Below, piece by piece: positions 17,870-26,588 of a stretch of DNA of 64,000 bases (its first letter is position 1; each line of letters begins with the position of its first letter). The position numbers and the translations under genes were made by a program. Origin of the DNA: CAVPEV01 sp963703555 (GTDB lineage Bacteria > Actinomycetota > Actinomycetes > Actinomycetales > Cellulomonadaceae). Below the pieces are notes generated by a model. It did no database searches. It was not told where the DNA came from and saw only the letters and a program-made list of their open reading frames with translations. The stretch lies in NCBI GenBank assembly GCA_963703555.1, contig CAVPEV010000046.1:1-64000 (forward strand). Reading direction: 5' to 3'.

Positions 17870-19116
17870 CCTCCCGTGCGCCGTCCGCACCGGTGCAGCC
17901 GCCGGGCTGGGTGGCCGACGAGACGCTTGCCCGGGCCGCGTGGAGCCGGTTGGTGGAGCCGGGGGACGTCACGGCGGGCTTCCTCATCGGAGCACTGGGC
18001 GCCAGCGAGGCCCTCGCCTGGGTGCTGCGCGCGGTCGGCTCCGGGGACCCGGCCCAGATCGGCCCGGACGTCGTCGCGGGTGCGGTCCACGAGCTGTCGG
18101 AGCTCCCCGGTGCGCTGACGCCCGACGGCCTCGCTGCGATCGAGCCGCGGCTGGCGCGCGCCCTGCCACGCTGGGCGCCCCGGGTCGACGGGCTGGACCC
18201 GCGGCCCGGGGTCGAGGTGTTGCGCCGGTACGGCGGCCACCTGGTCCACCCCGGCACCCCCGGCTGGCCGGTCGGTCTGGACGACCTGGGTCAGGCCGCA
18301 CCGGCGTGCCTGTGGGTGCGTGGTCGGACGGACCTGGACGTGGGCACCGCGCGGTCGGTGGCGATCGTCGGGGCGCGGGCGTCGACCGCGTACGGGGAGC
18401 GGGTGGCGGTCGAGATGGCTGCGGGGCTCGCGGAGCGGGGGGTCTGCGTGGTCTCCGGCGGCGCCTACGGGATCGACGCCGCCGCGCACCGGGGTGCGCT
18501 GGTCGCCCAGGGCAGGACCGTCGTGCTGCTGGCCGGGGGTGTGGACCGGGCGTACCCGGCGGGCAACTCCGGCCTGCTCGCACAGGTGCTCGACCGGGGA
18601 GGCACCGTGCTGTCCGAGGTGCCGCCGGGCGCAGTGCCGACCCGCAGCCGGTTCCTGCTGCGCAACCGCTTGGTGGCGGCGGTCTCCCGGGCGACCGTGG
18701 TGGTGGAGGCGGCCTGGCGCTCCGGCGCCCTGAGCACGGCCCGGCAGGCGGCCGACCTGTTCCGTCCGGTCGGGGCCGTGCCGGGACCGGTGACGTCCAT
18801 GGCGTCGGCAGGCTGCCACCGGCTGCTCCGGGAGGGCGTGGCCGTCTGCGTCACGGACGTGGCCGAGGTCGTGGAGCTGGCCGGCAGCCTGGGCGTGGAC
18901 CTGGCGCCGGAGCCTGCGGACCCCCCGGGTCCGAGCACGGCCGAGCGGCTCGTCCTGGATGCGCTCCCGCGCCGCGCCCCGGCCGGGTTGGGGCAGATCT
19001 CCCGGGAGGCCGGGCTGTCCGTGGCGGAGGCAGCGGCCGCCCTGGGTGCGCTCGAGCTCGACGGCCGGGTCCGACGCACCGACCAGGGCTGGCGGCTGGT
19101 CCCACCCGGCAGGTGA
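17866..19116 (+). CDS. dprA: DNA processing protein DprA
   Basis: DprA (416 aa) loads RecA on incoming single-stranded DNA. A helical N-terminal part (to about residue 110) is followed by the Rossmann-like core SVAIVGARASTAYGERVA, VVSGGAYGIDAAAHRGAL, VLLAGGVDRAYPAGN and RNRLVAAVSRATVVVEA. The C-terminal winged-helix (from about 350) has the DprA-WH pattern LDALPRRAPAGLGQISREAG. ATGA overlap with comM. Confidence 0.95.
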   Translation: MTSRAPSAPVQPPGWVADETLARAAWSRLVEPGDVTAGFLIGALGASEALAWVLRAVGSGDPAQIGPDVVAGAVHELSELPGALTPDGLAAIEPRLARALPRWAPRVDGLDPRPGVEVLRRYGGHLVHPGTPGWPVGLDDLGQAAPACLWVRGRTDLDVGTARSVAIVGARASTAYGERVAVEMAAGLAERGVCVVSGGAYGIDAAAHRGALVAQGRTVVLLAGGVDRAYPAGNSGLLAQVLDRGGTVLSEVPPGAVPTRSRFLLRNRLVAAVSRATVVVEAAWRSGALSTARQAADLFRPVGAVPGPVTSMASAGCHRLLREGVAVCVTDVAEVVELAGSLGVDLAPEPADPPGPSTAERLVLDALPRRAPAGLGQISREAGLSVAEAAAALGALELDGRVRRTDQGWRLVPPGR

Positions 19117-19263
19117 CACCGTTGGTGGTGCAGTCCGCCAGAACCGCCCGGGTCTTGACCGAGCGCCGGATAAAACGGACAAGAAACCGTGATCCGCCCA
19201 GCCCGGCAAGAATTTCCGCCGCAGGCCCTTGTCACCCGTCCGTGTCATTGCGAACGTGTACAC

Positions 19264-20196
19264 ATGCCCGGACGTGCACGGATCGACGAGTGCAGCGACG
19301 ACGCGCCGCTGCTCGCCGATTTCGCGCAGCACCTGAGGCTCCGGCGCGGATTGTCCGAGCACACCGTCCGGGCGTACGTCGGCGATGTCAGGGACCTGCT
19401 GGCGTACGCCCGCCGGCACGGCCGCACGGAGCTGGCTCAGCTCGATCTCGACGTCCTGCGGGGATGGCTGGCCGCGATGGCGACGGCCCACCGCAGCCGT
19501 GCCACGCTGGCTCGCCGAGGCGCGGCGGCGCGCACCTTCTTCGCCTGGGCCCACCGGGACGGGCGGATCGCGTCCGATCCTGCCGTGCGGCTGGCCAGCC
19601 CTCGCGCGGCCGTGACGATCCCGACGGTACTCAGCGTCGAGGACGCCGCGACGCTGATCGACACGGCCGCTCGCCAGGCGGAGGACGGCGATCCGGTGCA
19701 CCTGCGCGACTGGGCGGTGCTCGAGCTGCTCTACGCGACGGGTGTGCGGGTCGGGGAGCTGTGCGGCGCGGACGTCGTCGACGTCGACCTTCAGACGCGC
19801 ACCCTGCGGGTGCTGGGCAAGGGCGGCACCGAGCGCATGGTCCCGTTCGGGCGCCCCGCGGCGGACGCCGTAGCCCGGTGGCTCGACCGCGGCAGGCCGG
19901 CGCTCACCAGGCCGGATGGTCCGGCGGCCCTCCTGCTCGGTCGCCGGGGAGGCCGGGTCGATCAGCGTCAGCTGCGCGCCGCTGTGCACACGGCTGCTGC
20001 GCGCGCCGGTGTTGCCGACGTGTCGCCGCACGCGCTGCGGCACTCGGCCGCCACCCACCTGCTGGCCGGCGGGTCCGACCTGCGCAGCGTCCAGGAGGTG
20101 CTGGGCCACGCCAGCCTGGCCACCACCCAGCGCTACACGCACGTCACCGCCGAGCGCCTGCGCTCGTCCTATCAGCTGGCCCACCCGAGGGCCTGA
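19264..20196 (+). CDS. xerC: tyrosine recombinase XerC
   Basis: XerC (310 aa) resolves chromosome dimers at dif with XerD. The N-terminal SAM-like domain (FAQHLRLRRGLSEHTVRAYVGD) precedes the catalytic domain, where all six residues are visible: Arg in YATGVRVGELC, Lys in LGKGGTERMVPF, His and Arg in SPHALRHSAATHLL, His in LGHASLATTQRYTHV and the nucleophile Tyr in that same motif. The ATG at 19264 is chosen; an in-frame GTG at 19189 would add 25 residues not typical of the family. Position between dprA and a sigma factor is the standard housekeeping site, so it is not a phage integrase. Confidence 0.94.
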   Translation: MPGRARIDECSDDAPLLADFAQHLRLRRGLSEHTVRAYVGDVRDLLAYARRHGRTELAQLDLDVLRGWLAAMATAHRSRATLARRGAAARTFFAWAHRDGRIASDPAVRLASPRAAVTIPTVLSVEDAATLIDTAARQAEDGDPVHLRDWAVLELLYATGVRVGELCGADVVDVDLQTRTLRVLGKGGTERMVPFGRPAADAVARWLDRGRPALTRPDGPAALLLGRRGGRVDQRQLRAAVHTAAARAGVADVSPHALRHSAATHLLAGGSDLRSVQEVLGHASLATTQRYTHVTAERLRSSYQLAHPRA

Positions 20197-20212
20197 GCGC
20201 CGGAGAGACCGA

Positions 20213-21103
20213 ATGACCTCGAAGACCGACTCGCTGGCTGCGCTCGCGGCGCGATCTCGCACCCTGAGCACGGCACCACGCGGCGTCATCCCGACCCCCC
20301 GGACCGCGCCGGGGGCCGACCTGCTGGGGCAGGTCGACGCGCAGAGCCTCGACGACGACTGGTGCGGGTTCAAGGCCACCCGCGACCCGCATGCGCGTGA
20401 GCGGCTGATCCTGCGCTATGCGCCGCTCGTGACGTCCGTCGCCGGACGGGTCGGCATGAGGCTGCCCAGCACCGTGGAGCTGGCGGACCTGGTGTCCTCG
20501 GGCATGTTCGGCCTCATCGACGCGATCGAGAAGTACGAGCCCGACCGTGCCGTGAAGTTCGAGACCTATGCCGCCACGCGCATCCGCGGGGCGATCATCG
20601 ACGAGCTCCGTGCGATGGACTGGATACCGCGTTCGGTGCGCACCAAGGCCCGCGCCGTCGAGCGCGCGGGAGCGGAGCTCGAAGCCGAGATGCATCGCGC
20701 ACCCACGCGGCCGGAGCTCGCCCGGCGCCTCGGCGTCACGCCCGGCGAGCTCCGCGCGACGTTCTCGCAGCTGGCGGTGGTCAACGTGGCGGCGCTCGAC
20801 GATCTGCTGGGCGGTGCCGAGACCGGTGCCGAGGGGTTGCGGTTGCTGGACACCCTCGGCGCCGATCGGGGCGCGGACCCGGAGCAGAGCATGGACGACC
20901 AGGAGACGTCCTACCTGTTGACGCGCGCCATCGAGCAGCTCGGGGACCGGGAGCGGATGGTGCTCGTCCTCTACTACTACGAGGAGATGACCCTGGCGGA
21001 GATCGGCCGGGTGCTCGGGGTGACCGAGTCGCGGGTCTCACAGATGCACACCGCCGCGATGGCCCGGCTGCGCACCTGTCTCTTCGACGCCGAGTTCGTC
21101 TGA
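20213..21103 (+). CDS. whiG: RNA polymerase sigma factor, FliA/WhiG type
   Basis: This 296-aa sigma-70 family protein belongs to group 3. Region 2 spans about residues 50-140 (HARERLILRYAPLVTSVAGR, VELADLVSSGMFGLIDAIEKYEPDRAVKFETYAATRIRGAI, IDELRAMDWIPRSVR). Region 3 follows (RPTRPELARRLGV type), and region 4 has LGDRERMVLVLYYYEEMTLAEIGRVLGVTESRVSQMHT. Location between xerC and rpsB is that of whiG in Streptomyces, where it starts sporulation; in motile actinobacteria the orthologue drives flagellar genes. No flagellar or anti-sigma gene is in the window. GGAGAGA precedes the ATG. Confidence 0.92.
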   Translation: MTSKTDSLAALAARSRTLSTAPRGVIPTPRTAPGADLLGQVDAQSLDDDWCGFKATRDPHARERLILRYAPLVTSVAGRVGMRLPSTVELADLVSSGMFGLIDAIEKYEPDRAVKFETYAATRIRGAIIDELRAMDWIPRSVRTKARAVERAGAELEAEMHRAPTRPELARRLGVTPGELRATFSQLAVVNVAALDDLLGGAETGAEGLRLLDTLGADRGADPEQSMDDQETSYLLTRAIEQLGDRERMVLVLYYYEEMTLAEIGRVLGVTESRVSQMHTAAMARLRTCLFDAEFV

Positions 21104-21115
21104 GCGCTGCGGCGC

Positions 21116-21131
21116 GGACGGTGCACCGTCC
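21116..21131. terminator. hairpin between convergent whiG and M23 gene
   Basis: GGACGGTGCACCGTCC is a perfect palindrome that can form a 6-bp stem with a TGCA loop, 13 bp after the whiG stop. It lacks a T-run. A bidirectional terminator is plausible because the genes converge. Confidence 0.4.
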
Positions 21132-21213
21132 CCCGGCACGGCCCCCCGGCGGCGCAGGCGCCCGTGTCGGCCCGATGGCGGGCGGCGTGGTCCGGTCTGG
21201 CGGGTGGGGCCGG

Positions 21214-21978
21214 TCAGGGCAGCGGCAGGAGCACGACGGGTACCGTGCCGAGCAGGGTCATCGGGTCCAGGTAGACGTCGCCGCGCCGTACGCCCCAGTG
21301 CAGACAGGTGGCCGGCGAGCAGTGACTTTCGCCGGCCTCGAGCGTGGCCACGGACGCACCGCCGAGCACGGGGGTGCCCGTGGCGACGGTGGCCGTGACG
21401 GGCTCGAGGCTGGTGCGCAGTCCCCCGGCGTGCAGGATCGTCACGACGCCGCGACCGGCGACCTGGCCGGCGAACGTGACCACCCCGGGGGCGGGGGCGG
21501 ACACGACCGTGGCGGTGGTGCGCAGGTCGACGCCCCGATGCCCCGCCGCCCAGGGCTGAGGCGGCGGCTGGAAGCCCCGCACCAGCGCGCCGTCCACCGG
21601 GAGCCGCCAGGGGACGGTTCCCGGGGTGACGATCCGGCCCTGGTGGGGTGTGCTCCCGCGCTGCGCACCGTCCGATGCCGGCACGCCGTCGTCGGACGGG
21701 GGGGCCGGGTCGCGGTGGGGTCGTGGCGCGTTCCGGGGCAGCTGGTCCCAGCCTGTGGCCGCCGGGACCCAGCTGGATGCCACGGCGGTACCGGCACCGG
21801 CACCGGCACCGGCGACCTCAGTGGGGGCCGGGGTGCCGGTCGCCTGGGCCCCCGCCACGGCGACGAGGGAGGTGGCGCCGGCGAGCAGGAAGGTGGCCGC
21901 AGCGTGGCGGGGCATCAGGACCGGTCGCCGGGCGGAGGACAGCACCGGTCGCCGGGCGGAGGACAGCACCTGTCGCAT
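21214..21978 (-). CDS. M23 family (LytM-fold) murein peptidase-like exported protein
   Basis: This 254-aa protein has an Arg-rich N-terminus, a hydrophobic signal segment (AAATFLLAGATSLVAVAGAQA, about residues 26-46), a Pro-rich linker and a C-terminal LytM domain. The domain holds GHRGVDLRT, with the zinc ligands His and Asp, and the terminal CLHWGVR. The usual HxH zinc/catalytic pair reads C-L-H here, as I recall for the actinobacterial group beside rpsB, so catalytic activity is uncertain. The start at 21978 includes a duplicated VLSSARRP segment; starting at Met22 (MPRH) would give a standard signal peptide. It is transcribed away from rpsB. Confidence 0.85.
   Translation of the reverse strand: MRQVLSSARRPVLSSARRPVLMPRHAAATFLLAGATSLVAVAGAQATGTPAPTEVAGAGAGAGTAVASSWVPAATGWDQLPRNAPRPHRDPAPPSDDGVPASDGAQRGSTPHQGRIVTPGTVPWRLPVDGALVRGFQPPPQPWAAGHRGVDLRTTATVVSAPAPGVVTFAGQVAGRGVVTILHAGGLRTSLEPVTATVATGTPVLGGASVATLEAGESHCSPATCLHWGVRRGDVYLDPMTLLGTVPVVLLPLP
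21920..21976. repeat. 24-bp tandem repeat in the M23 gene N-terminus
   Basis: Two exact 24-bp copies (21920-21943 and 21944-21967) are followed by a partial, diverged third copy (21968-21976). Read on the minus strand they encode VLSSARRP twice, just before the signal segment. Confidence 0.85.
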
Positions 21979-22333
21979 GACAGGAGCCTGTGGCGTGGCC
22001 CGGGCAGCGGGGTCACCAGGCGGCGCGGAGCGCGAGTGCTGGGTTGCCGAGCGGGTCTGGGGGTGCCGCGCTCGCGGTGGCGTGCCGTCCCGAGGCTCGA
22101 GGTCCGCTAGACTCCCGGACGCGACCGGTGCCTGCCGGTCGACATCGCGCGCTCCCGCTGCGACCCCTCCTGGGCTGCAGGGGACCGTCCGCCTCGGTCC
22201 GGGGCTCGTCCCCGGCGGGAACGGTCCCGAGCGCCAGGGGTGCCGCCTGCGGACGGTACCGACAACCGAACGCGGGTTGCTCGCCGGCCCGCCTGATGCG
22301 CACGCCCTCGGGCGCGCGCCGGAAGGACGTGCC
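21979..22333. promoter_or_regulatory. divergent intergenic region and rpsB leader
   Basis: This 355-bp region separates the M23 gene from rpsB. TAGACT at 22108-22113 is a good -10 for rpsB and implies a 5' leader of about 215 nt, rich in G/C palindromes such as ACCGGTGCCTGCCGGT just downstream. That length would allow structure-based autoregulation, but I cannot name a known motif. GGAAGG precedes the ATG. No gene is seen. Confidence 0.5.
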
Positions 22334-23401
22334 ATGGCCGTCGTCACGATGCGCCAGCTCCTGGAGAGCGGCGTGCACTTCGGGCACCAGACCCGCCGGT
22401 GGAACCCCAAGGTCAAGCGCTTCGTCTTCACCGAGCGCAACGGCATCTACATCATCGACCTGCAGCAGACGCTGACCTACATCGATCGCGCGTACGAGTT
22501 CGTCAAGGAGACCGTCGCCCACGGTGGCACGGTGCTCTTCGTCGGCACGAAGAAGCAGGCTCAGGAGGCGGTCGCCGAGCAGGCGGCGCGAGTCGGGATG
22601 CCCTATGTCAACCAGCGCTGGCTCGGCGGCATGCTCACCAACTTCACCACGGTGCACAAGCGCCTGCAGCGCCTCAAGGAGCTGGAGACGGTCGACTTCG
22701 ACGACGTCGCGGCGTCCGGCCGGACCAAGAAGGAGCTGCTCGTCCTGCGGCGCGAGAAGGACAAGCTTGCCAAGACGCTCGGCGGCATCCGCGACATGAC
22801 CAAGGTGCCCTCCGCGGTGTGGCTGGTCGACACGAACAAGGAGCACCTCGCGGTCGATGAGGCGCGCAAGCTCGGCATCCCGGTGGTGGCGGTCCTCGAC
22901 ACCAACTGCGACCCGGACCTCATCGACTACCCGATCCCGGGCAACGACGACGCGATCCGCGCCGTTCAGCTGCTGACCCGCGTGGTCGCCGACGCGGTGG
23001 CTGACGGCGTGTTGCAGCGGCAGGCCGCTCGCACCGGTGCCGAGCCGGGTGGGGAGGCGGAGCCGCTCGCCGAGTGGGAGCGCGAGCTGCTCGCCGGTGC
23101 GGAACAGGCCACGGCCGAGGACGCGACGCCACAGGCGCCGGGTGCCGCGGCGACTGATCCCGCTGCGGTGTCGCCCGCGGCCGCTGCCGCCGAAGACGCC
23201 GAGGCGTCGGGCGATGAGCCCGGTCCTGCTGAGGATGCCGTGGCGCCGGGTGCCGAGGTGGCCCCTGCCGTCGACACCGTCCCGGTCGCCGAGCCTGCCG
23301 AGACCGCTCCGGCTGAGGACACCGTCCCGGTCGCCGAGCCCGCTCCGGCTGCCGACGGCGCTCCGGCCGACAGTGTCGACGCCGAGCCCGGTCTGCACTG
23401 A
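22334..23401 (+). CDS. rpsB: 30S ribosomal protein S2
   Basis: S2 (355 aa) is added late to the 30S head. The conserved part, about residues 1-245, opens MAVVTMRQLLESGVHFGHQTRRWNP and contains FVGTKKQAQEAV, NQRWLGGMLTNF, WLVDTNKEHLAVDEARKLGIP and DTNCDPDLIDYPIPGNDDAIRA. It is followed by an Ala/Pro/Glu-rich acidic tail of about 100 residues, longer than most. The tail contains a repeated DTVPVAEPA segment and several AAEDA/APAED units. The ATG has GGAAGG upstream. tsf follows after 44 bp. Confidence 0.97.
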   Translation: MAVVTMRQLLESGVHFGHQTRRWNPKVKRFVFTERNGIYIIDLQQTLTYIDRAYEFVKETVAHGGTVLFVGTKKQAQEAVAEQAARVGMPYVNQRWLGGMLTNFTTVHKRLQRLKELETVDFDDVAASGRTKKELLVLRREKDKLAKTLGGIRDMTKVPSAVWLVDTNKEHLAVDEARKLGIPVVAVLDTNCDPDLIDYPIPGNDDAIRAVQLLTRVVADAVADGVLQRQAARTGAEPGGEAEPLAEWERELLAGAEQATAEDATPQAPGAAATDPAAVSPAAAAAEDAEASGDEPGPAEDAVAPGAEVAPAVDTVPVAEPAETAPAEDTVPVAEPAPAADGAPADSVDAEPGLH

Positions 23402-23445
23402 CACCGCACCCATACCCCACGAACCGAGAAGGACAGGAACCACCG

Positions 23446-24291
23446 ATGGCGAACAGCAGCCTCGAGGGCATCAAGACCCTCCGGGAGCGCACGGGTGCCG
23501 GCATGCTCGACGTGAAGAAGGCGCTCGAGGAGGCCGGCGGGGACCTCGAGAAGGCCGTGGAGATCATCCGCGTCAGGGGCCTCAAGGGCGTCAGCAAGCG
23601 GGAGGGTCGGTCGGCCTCCGACGGCCTGGTCGCGGCGCAGGTCGTACCGGCCCAGGACGGCTCCGACCAGGTCGGGGTCATGGTCGAGGTGAACTCCGAG
23701 ACCGACTTCGTGGCCAAGAGCGCCGCCTTCGTCGAGCTGGCCGAGACCGTGCTGCAGGCGGCGGTGGCCTCCGGCGTGCAGGACGTGGACACGCTGCTGG
23801 CCGCCGATGTCGACGACCGTCCGCTCGCGGACGTCGTGACGCAGGCTGCCGCGACCCTCGGCGAGAAGATCGTCGTGCGGCGGCTCGGACGGGTCGCCGG
23901 CGAGCACGTCGAGCTGTACCTGCACAAGGTCAACAAGGACCTGCCGCCCCAGGTGGGCGTGCTGGTCGCCACCGACGCCGCCGGTGCGGCGGTGGCGCGG
24001 GACATCGCCACGCACGTGGCGGCGTTCGCTCCCACCTACCTCGACCGTGCGGCGGTGCCGGAGACCACGGTCGCCGACGAGCGACGGATCGCGGAGGAGA
24101 CGGCTCGCAACGAGGGCAAGCCGGAGGCGGCGATCGGCAAGATCGTCGAGGGCCGTCTGCAGGGCTTCTTCAAGGAGAACGTCCTGCTGGACCAGGCCTT
24201 CGCGAAGGACCCGAAGAAGTCCGTGGCCCAGGTGCTCGGTGAGGTCGGGGGCACCGTGACCGACTTCCTGAGGTACCGCGTCGGCGCCTGA
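23446..24291 (+). CDS. tsf: elongation factor Ts
   Basis: EF-Ts (281 aa) is the nucleotide exchange factor for EF-Tu. The N-terminal UBA-like domain (IKTLRERTGAGMLDVKKALEEAGGDLEKAVEIIR, as two adjacent blocks) is followed by the core with VNSETDFVAKS and the C-terminal LLDQAFAKDPKKSVAQVL. Length is typical for actinobacteria. AAGGACAGGA precedes the ATG. Confidence 0.97.
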   Translation: MANSSLEGIKTLRERTGAGMLDVKKALEEAGGDLEKAVEIIRVRGLKGVSKREGRSASDGLVAAQVVPAQDGSDQVGVMVEVNSETDFVAKSAAFVELAETVLQAAVASGVQDVDTLLAADVDDRPLADVVTQAAATLGEKIVVRRLGRVAGEHVELYLHKVNKDLPPQVGVLVATDAAGAAVARDIATHVAAFAPTYLDRAAVPETTVADERRIAEETARNEGKPEAAIGKIVEGRLQGFFKENVLLDQAFAKDPKKSVAQVLGEVGGTVTDFLRYRVGA

Positions 24292-24341
24292 CCGGACCAC
24301 CCCGAGCACGCCCGCCCGCGCCGAGCAGGAGGAGATCCCTG

Positions 24342-25079
24342 GTGAGCGACCGCGACCTGGCCCCGACGTCCCCGGCTCGCCGGGTCCTGCTCAAGCTGTC
24401 CGGTCAGACGTTCGGCGGCGGTTCCGTGGGGCTGGCGGTGGACGTCGTCCAGCGCGTGGCGGCGGAGATCGCCGCGGCGGTACGCGAGGGTGTGCAGGTG
24501 GCGATCGTCGTCGGCGGCGGGAACTACTTCCGGGGTGCGGAGCTGTCCCACAGCGGGCTGGACCGGGCGCGAGCCGACTACATGGGCATGCTCGGGACGG
24601 TGATGAACTGCCTGGCGCTGCAGGACTTCCTGGAGCAGGCGGGCGTGCACACCCGGGTGCAGACGGCCATCGCGATGGGCCAGGTCGCCGAGCCCTACAT
24701 CCCGTTGCGGGCGATCCGGCACCTGGAGAAGGGTCGTGTGGTCATCTTCGGTGCCGGGGCCGGGATGCCGTACTTCTCCACCGACACGGTCGCGGTGCAG
24801 CGGGCGCTGGAGACCCACTGTCAGGAGGTGCTGATGGGCAAGAACGGCGTGGACGGCATCTACTCGGCGGATCCGCGCGTCGACCCGGGGGCTGTCCGCC
24901 TGGACCACCTGACGTTCACCGACGCCATCGTCAAGGACCTCGGGGTGATGGACGCCGCGGCCCTGAGCCTGTGCCGTGACAACCACGTGCGCATGCGGGT
25001 GTTCGGGCTCGAGGAGCCGGGGAACGTCACGCGTGCGCTGCGGGGTGAGAAGATCGGCACGCTGGTCACCGCCGAGTGA
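24342..25079 (+). CDS. pyrH: uridylate kinase
   Basis: PyrH (245 aa) converts UMP to UDP and is an allosteric hexamer. Features are RRVLLKLSGQTFGGGSVGL, VVGGGNYFRGAEL, GMLGTVMNCLALQDFLE, MGQVAEPYIPLRAIRHLEKGR, VIFGAGAGMPYFSTDT and KNGVDGIYSADPRVDP. A short N-terminal extension of about ten residues precedes the core. AGGAGGAGA lies before the GTG start. Confidence 0.96.
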   Translation: MSDRDLAPTSPARRVLLKLSGQTFGGGSVGLAVDVVQRVAAEIAAAVREGVQVAIVVGGGNYFRGAELSHSGLDRARADYMGMLGTVMNCLALQDFLEQAGVHTRVQTAIAMGQVAEPYIPLRAIRHLEKGRVVIFGAGAGMPYFSTDTVAVQRALETHCQEVLMGKNGVDGIYSADPRVDPGAVRLDHLTFTDAIVKDLGVMDAAALSLCRDNHVRMRVFGLEEPGNVTRALRGEKIGTLVTAE

Positions 25080-25170
25080 GCCGACCGACGGCAGCCGGTC
25101 GGTGGCCGGGACCGCCGTGCCGCTCGGCTCACGCTGGCCAGCTGCGAACCGCCCGACGAAGGAGCACCCC

Positions 25171-25728
25171 GTGATCGACGACATCCTCCTCGAGGCCGAG
25201 GAGAAGATGGACAAGGCCGTCGAGGTCACCAAGGAGGACTTCGCGGCCATCCGCACCGGCAGGGCCAACGCGGCCATGTTCGCCAAGGTCCTGGTGGACT
25301 ACTACGGCGCGCCGACGCCCCTGCAACAACTGGCGTCGTTCACGGTGGTCGAGGCCCGCACCGTGCTCATCTCTCCGTACGACAAGTCCTCGATGGCAGC
25401 GGTCGAGCGCGCGCTGCGAGACTCCGACCTCGGCGTCAACCCGGGCAACGACGGCAGCGTCATCCGGGTGGTGCTGCCGGCCCTCACCGAGGAGCGGCGC
25501 CGCGACTACGTGAGGCTCACCCGGGCCAAGGCCGAGGACGGCCGGGTATCGGTGCGCAGCGTACGGCGGCGCGCCAAGGAGGAGCTGGACCGCATCGCCC
25601 GGGACGGCGAGGCCGGCGAGGACGAGGTGGCGCGGGCCGAGAAGGAGCTCGAGGCGCTCACCCGCAAGCGCGTCGAGCTCGTCGACCACCTGCTCTCGAC
25701 CAAGGAGAGCGAGCTCCTCGAGGTCTGA
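25171..25728 (+). CDS. frr: ribosome recycling factor
   Basis: RRF (185 aa) splits post-termination ribosomes with EF-G. The pattern is complete: EAEEKMDKAVEVTKEDFAAI, RTGRANAAMFAKVLVDYYG, PTPLQQLASF, RTVLISPYDKSSM, LGVNPGNDGSVIRVVLPALTEERR and the C-terminal helix. The GTG follows GAAGGAG. Its stop overlaps the cdsA ATG (TGATG). Confidence 0.97.
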   Translation: MIDDILLEAEEKMDKAVEVTKEDFAAIRTGRANAAMFAKVLVDYYGAPTPLQQLASFTVVEARTVLISPYDKSSMAAVERALRDSDLGVNPGNDGSVIRVVLPALTEERRRDYVRLTRAKAEDGRVSVRSVRRRAKEELDRIARDGEAGEDEVARAEKELEALTRKRVELVDHLLSTKESELLEV

Positions 25729-26588
25729 TGCCGGACACAGCCGTCACGCGCGCCCGGCGCGCACCGCAGGCCCCCCGGGCCGGCCGTAACCTCACCGTGG
25801 CCACGGTGGTCGGCGTCGGCCTGCTCGCCGTGGTCGGCCTGGCGCTGTTCCTGCGCCGGGAGGTGTTCGTCGCGGTGACGGTGCTGGCGGTGGGGCTGGG
25901 CCTGTGGGAGCTGGCCCAGGCGGTGGCCCGGCGCGGCGTGCGCCTGCCGTTGCTGCCGCTGCTGGTCGGCGCGGCGGGCATCCTCGTGTCGGCCTACGTC
26001 GCCGGCCCCGAGGCGCTGTTCGTCGCCTTCATGCTCACGGTGGGTGGGCTGGTCATCTGGCGGCTGTTGGACGGCACCGGGGAGCCGGCGCTGCGCGACG
26101 TGACGGTCGGCGCGTTCGCCGCGGCCTACCTGCCCTTCCTGGCGGGCTTCGTCATGCTCATGGTCGCCCGGCCCGACGGACAGGCGCGGGTCGCCCTGTT
26201 CGTGCTGCTGGTGGTCGCCAGCGACGTGGGCGGGTACGCGGTCGGCGCGCTGGTCGGGCGCCACCCGCTGGCCCGCACGGTCAGCCCGAAGAAGAGCTGG
26301 GAGGGCTTGGCCGGCTCCGTCGTGCTGACCTGTGTGGTGGGCGTGGTGGGCATCCAGGTCGCGCTCCATGGCGAACCCCTCACGGGTGTCGTCCTCGCGC
26401 TGGCGACGGTCGCCGTGGCAACGCTGGGAGACCTGTCGGAATCACTGCTCAAACGGGACTTGGAGCTGAAGGACATGGGCACGTTGCTGCCGGGGCACGG
26501 CGGTGTCCTGGACCGTCTGGACTCCCTCGTGCTCGCGGCGCCCGTCGTCTACGTGCTGCTCGAGATCCTCCAGCCGGTGGTCGCATGA
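25728..26588 (+). CDS. cdsA: phosphatidate cytidylyltransferase
   Basis: CdsA (286 aa) makes CDP-diacylglycerol, the precursor that the PgsA-type enzymes of this genome use. About seven to eight hydrophobic segments follow a basic N-terminus. The C-terminal signature GDLSESLLKRDLELKDMG, then LLPGHGGVLDRLDSL, is complete with its metal-binding Asp residues. One-base overlaps with frr and rlmN (ATGA) suggest one transcript. Confidence 0.95.
   Translation: MPDTAVTRARRAPQAPRAGRNLTVATVVGVGLLAVVGLALFLRREVFVAVTVLAVGLGLWELAQAVARRGVRLPLLPLLVGAAGILVSAYVAGPEALFVAFMLTVGGLVIWRLLDGTGEPALRDVTVGAFAAAYLPFLAGFVMLMVARPDGQARVALFVLLVVASDVGGYAVGALVGRHPLARTVSPKKSWEGLAGSVVLTCVVGVVGIQVALHGEPLTGVVLALATVAVATLGDLSESLLKRDLELKDMGTLLPGHGGVLDRLDSLVLAAPVVYVLLEILQPVVA

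Noticed and set aside
19250..19266. CGAACGTGTACACATG before xerC as a LexA box
   Set aside because: Only the left half matches the CGAAC half-site; the right half lacks GTTCG.
19264..20196. XerC as a phage or island integrase
   Set aside because: It is at the conserved dprA-xerC-whiG position with native codon bias and no att-like repeats.
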